From NCBI GenBank assembly GCA_022749755.1, contig CM040443.1, positions 2,767,191 to 2,831,190 on the forward strand: DNA of 64,000 nt, written 5' to 3'. The position numbers and the translations under genes are program-made. The stretch is from Azadirachta indica. Taxonomy: Eukaryota; Streptophyta; Magnoliopsida; Sapindales; Meliaceae. Numbering within the stretch: the first letter of the stretch is position 1; each line of letters starts with the position of its first letter. The notes beneath the pieces are model-generated. The model saw only the letters and a program-made list of their open reading frames with translations, ran no database searches and was not told the DNA's origin. Below, piece by piece: positions 61,861 to 64,000 of this stretch.

Positions 61861-64000
61861 CATGTTATTTGTGAAGTATAATGAAATATATTTATTTCTT
61901 TTCTAGTTCATAATTTACAGTTTCTCATAGGCTTGGACAAAAAGAAGAACCGAACTAAATTGTTTGGTTCGATTCGATTCGATTCCTATAACAAACACGA
62001 TTATATTCAATTTTAAAGTGATTAGTTCAAATTAAGTTCGGTTTAAAACTGAACTTGAACAAAAAGACCGATTAAAATTAAATTAAAATAAAAGAAATAA
62101 TTTTTAACGATTTTTCATTTGTTAAATTTAAATTTTTGTTTAGTTCACAATCCTTTTGTAAAACACATTTACCATATTAATCATTATATTAAAATTTGTA
62201 ACAACAAAAATAGTAATTTAAATTTTATTTGATTATCTTCAATTATATTATAAATTTGTTACGTAACACATAACAAAAAATCATGAGTTTTTTTAACTGT
62301 AATGATGAAGGAAATGGGAAAGGAAAGGAACGGAGAAGGAAAGAAATAGAGAAAAGAATAATATTCTTTTATTTGGTTGAAACAAGTAATTGTGAAGTAA
62401 AAGAAATTTACTAAATTTCTTCTGGATTAAAATTAATCCATATTTAGAAATTAGTTATATTACCTAATAAAATTATAATTACCTATTAATTTTATTTAAA
62501 AATATAATTAATTTATCCTTAAAAATTTAATGATATATTGTCATAAATTAAAAATAAAAAATATAATAATAGCAAAATTTAACTTTAACTATAGTATTAG
62601 TTTTCTTTACTAAATGATTAAACTTATATGTTAGGCGTGTTTGACAATGCGTACTATATTCTGTTAGACTATAATGAATTGAATTGTAATGTATCGTATT
62701 GGATATAATATTAACTGTATAAAATTTATTTTTATTATTTAATTATGCATTACTGTTTTTTATCAATATTTAAATAATTCAAAATTATTTGTATCAATCA
62801 TCAAAAATGTCGTACTTCGCCGTAATCATTAATTGTCATTTGTTTGAGTCATCACATATACTATTAAAATTATTATTGAATGCTTTACGCTATGATACCA
62901 TTGTCATTAACATTAGAACTTTTTTTTTAAAAAAAATATAGAACAGACTTGACCAGTTGGGGAGTATGGGTCAAGTCGGCTTTAGTGTTTTATACTAATT
63001 TCAATTTTTATCCGGTCTAGTGCGTGCAAAAGGAAATTGCCAAAAATAGTAAACAGTCTTCATACAACATGGGCCATTAAAAGAGGCTACAATCACCAAC
63101 CAAAAACTCCCATTATGAACTAAAATTACAATTATCAAAAAATATAATTACTTGTATATACAACTAAGTATGAAGCATAAAAATAAATTAATGTAGGGAT
63201 TAAGGTATATTAAAGTATTTTATACATTAGATAAAATAATAACAAATATAATTACAATAAAATTATATTGAATTTATAAAACAATCATTACACTCATAAT
63301 AATAAAATAAATTTTAGATAATTAATTAAAATAATTAATTTAAAATACATTTATGATGAAATATATAAAGAGTGTTAAGTGGAAAATTCAAGCATTTGGA
63401 AGGATTGAAATCATAATTTCTTACGCTTTAGATATATTATAATGTTCAAACTATTTATGGTTCGACATGTTTATGTGTAATGCAGGGACCATGTTATCTA
63501 AATTTTACTATTTTATACAATTTATTATTTATCCATTGTATAGTAAAGTAATATAATAGTTTTTTAAAAAGTTTATAAAAAATTTATTATTCAATTTAAA
63601 GAACTATTATGTTTTATTTCACGATATGCTGCTTTTACGTGTTATGTCTAAAGTCCAAGTGACTAAACCTTTATTATAACAATAGGATATATTTCCCAAA
63701 ATTTTTATCAAATTTGTTAAATATTTTTTATTATTTTAGCATTTTTAAGAGTGTGTTTCCTGTTTATTTTTTTTTACAACAGAATAAAAAACAATAACAA
63801 ATAAAACAAGAACAAAAGGAAAGATTTACCTGGTTCGGCCAACGGCCTACACCCACGGGAAAAGCTATAAAATATTTTACTAATAGTTCATAATTATACA
63901 AACCCTAAAAAAATTAAAAAAAATTATTTTCAATTTTTTAAAAAAGGATCAAAAATATTTTCGTAAAAAATAAAAGAATGTTTTAGATAGGACGGTTCAT
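61861..64000. repeat. Outer part of the right arm of the B/D inverted repeat
   Basis: Reverse complement of 12732-14640 (62100-64000), preceded by remains of eIF3i intron 7 (61860-61930) and of the hAT-like MITE (61935-62095). The last bases correspond to 12732, so the repeat continues beyond the window, perhaps to another copy of the zinc-finger ORF. No gene seen. Confidence 0.75.

Overview
The window is AT-rich nuclear DNA of a eudicot plant. It has spliced genes with GT-AG (and some GC-AG) introns, plant F-box/DUF295 proteins, a plant eIF3i gene, FAR1/MULE relics and many small TIR elements. The F-box family and the overall character are reminiscent of a woody rosid such as Citrus, but that is only an impression. 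No tRNA, rRNA, CRISPR or prokaryotic feature was seen.

The core of the window is one gene pair present four times: an F-box/DUF295 gene and a divergent cdc2-like cyclin-dependent kinase gene, placed tail to tail. Block A (F-box 4763-5854, kinase K1 9837-6416), block B (18343-19412, K2 21212-20254) and block C (30970-32061, K3 33838-32879) point one way. Block D (kinase K4 54279-57713, F-box 59638-58547) is inverted. F-box A, C and D are intact 363-residue ORFs, and B is frameshifted. Only K4 keeps a full seven-exon kinase frame (334 residues). K1 has lost its catalytic loop, and K2 and K3 keep only exons 4-7 with shared lesions. Blocks B and D lie in a large inverted repeat: about 12.73-21.6 kb against 64.0-53.6 kb. 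It includes a decayed extra F-box copy cut by a copia end and hAT-like elements.

Upstream of F-box A and C, and at 23.7-26.3 kb, lie three broken FAR1/FHY3-type MULE transposase genes. In blocks A and C the relic sits between two direct copies of a roughly 0.5 kb piece of F-box upstream sequence. One relic carries a clean internal inversion of about 289 bp. The first 1.46 kb of the window recurs almost unchanged at 26.51-27.98 kb.

The kinase promoter carries a consensus E2F site and a TGACGTGG element. Next to K1 a head-to-head second copy of this promoter and leader drives a different ORF, a 63-residue protein with two C2H2 zinc fingers (12348-12539). A third, promoterless copy of the leader lies at about 48.87-49.59 kb.

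Between blocks C and D is one conserved single-copy gene, eIF3i (minus strand, 43550-39422, 8 exons, 326 residues). It has a telo-box promoter and a GC-AG first intron, and a decayed fragment of its 3' end was copied into block B at 15.14-16.09 kb. The rest is AT-rich sequence with foldback elements (34.3-37.2 and 50.6-52.0 kb), Tourist-like MITEs, and a degenerate tandem repeat of about 270 bp (45.2-46.8 kb).

Intron-exon structures were worked out by hand from frame continuity, splice dinucleotides and comparison among copies. No transcript data or database search was available.
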